NCBI GenBank assembly: GCA_948688495.1 | Contig: CAPQSW010000066.1 | Coordinates: 1 to 5,928, forward strand | From: an uncultured Lachnospiraceae bacterium | GTDB taxonomy: Bacteria > Bacillota > Clostridia > Lachnospirales > Lachnospiraceae | Length of the DNA stretch: 5,928 nucleotides | Direction: 5' to 3' | Part shown: positions 5,842 to 5,928 of the stretch, one piece after another | How the letters are laid out: each line of letters begins with the position of its first letter | Position numbering within the stretch: the first letter of the stretch is position 1 | The notes under the pieces: generated by a model | What the model was told of the DNA's origin: nothing | The model's input: only the letters and a program-made list of their open reading frames with translations | Database searches by the model: none | Made by a program: the position numbers and the translations under genes

Positions 5842-5857
5842 TTGTAAGAAATTACAA
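5842..5857 (+). other. Small hairpin with GAAA loop in the tRNA 5' leader
   Basis: TTGTAA (5842-5847) pairs perfectly with TTACAA (5852-5857) around the loop GAAA, a GNRA-type tetraloop. It falls near the predicted transcript start, 9 bases before the mature tRNA 5' end, so it would be part of the leader removed by RNase P. It is short and AU-rich, so it may be coincidental. Confidence 0.35.
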
Positions 5858-5866
5858 TCAATCCTT

Positions 5867-5928
5867 CGGGGTGTGGCTCAGCTTGGCTAGAGCGCCTGGT
5901 TTGGGACCAGGAGGTCGCAGGTTCGAAT
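5867..5928 (+). tRNA. tRNA-Pro (anticodon UGG), 3' end cut by the window edge
   Basis: The sequence folds as a tRNA: 5' acceptor strand CGGGGTG (5867-5873), linker TG, D stem GCTC/GAGC (5876-5879, 5890-5893), anticodon stem CCTGG/CCAGG (5895-5899, 5907-5911) and the 7-base loop TTTGGGA with anticodon TGG at 5902-5904. The variable loop is AGGTC (5912-5916), then the 5' T stem GCAGG and the T loop TTCGAAT (5922-5928). The 3' T stem, 3' acceptor strand and any encoded CCA lie beyond the edge. The UGG anticodon reads proline codons CCN, mainly CCA and CCG. A further tRNA may follow, since the promoter is strong. Confidence 0.95.

Overview
The window looks like ordinary chromosome from a low-to-mid-GC Gram-positive anaerobe, most likely a Clostridia of the Lachnospiraceae type. 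This rests on protein style and context, not on a search: AGGAGG-like ribosome binding sites before nearly every gene, a secreted papain-family protease with a clostridial lectin-like tail, an Asn/Ser-rich small protein of the kind seen in spore formers, and a Gram-positive rdgB-yfcE gene pair. All genes are on the plus strand. No gap between genes exceeds about 100 bases, and I see no mobile element, CRISPR array, phage gene or prominent direct repeat.

Layout from the left: (1) the last 43 codons of an Asn/Ser-rich protein (ends 133); (2) a short gap with a TATAAT/CATAnnnTA box and a strong 18-bp stem-loop; (3) a single-domain rhodanese (231-599); (4) a THUMP-domain RNA guanine methyltransferase of the RlmL/YpsC family (635-1813), with a probable promoter inside the 3' end of the rhodanese gene; (5) a secreted C1A cysteine protease with an unusual N-terminal domain and a lectin-like C-terminal domain (1840-3555); (6) a secreted zinc N-acetylmuramoyl-L-alanine amidase (3597-4622); (7) an RdgB/HAM1 XTP/dITP pyrophosphatase (4662-5258); (8) a YfcE/YsnB-type metallophosphoesterase (5308-5790); (9) a consensus sigma-A promoter driving a tRNA-Pro(UGG) gene cut by the right edge.

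The genes from the methyltransferase to the phosphoesterase are closely spaced (about 26-50 bases) with no visible terminator between them, so they could be one transcription unit. Functionally they fall into RNA modification (rhodanese possibly, methyltransferase), surface or cell-wall proteolysis and hydrolysis (protease, amidase), and nucleotide housekeeping (pyrophosphatase, phosphoesterase). I found no convincing undescribed multi-gene system. The most interesting items are the protease architecture, the uncharacterised beta-rich module before the amidase domain, the stem-loop at 166-213 and the Asn/Ser-rich protein at the left edge.
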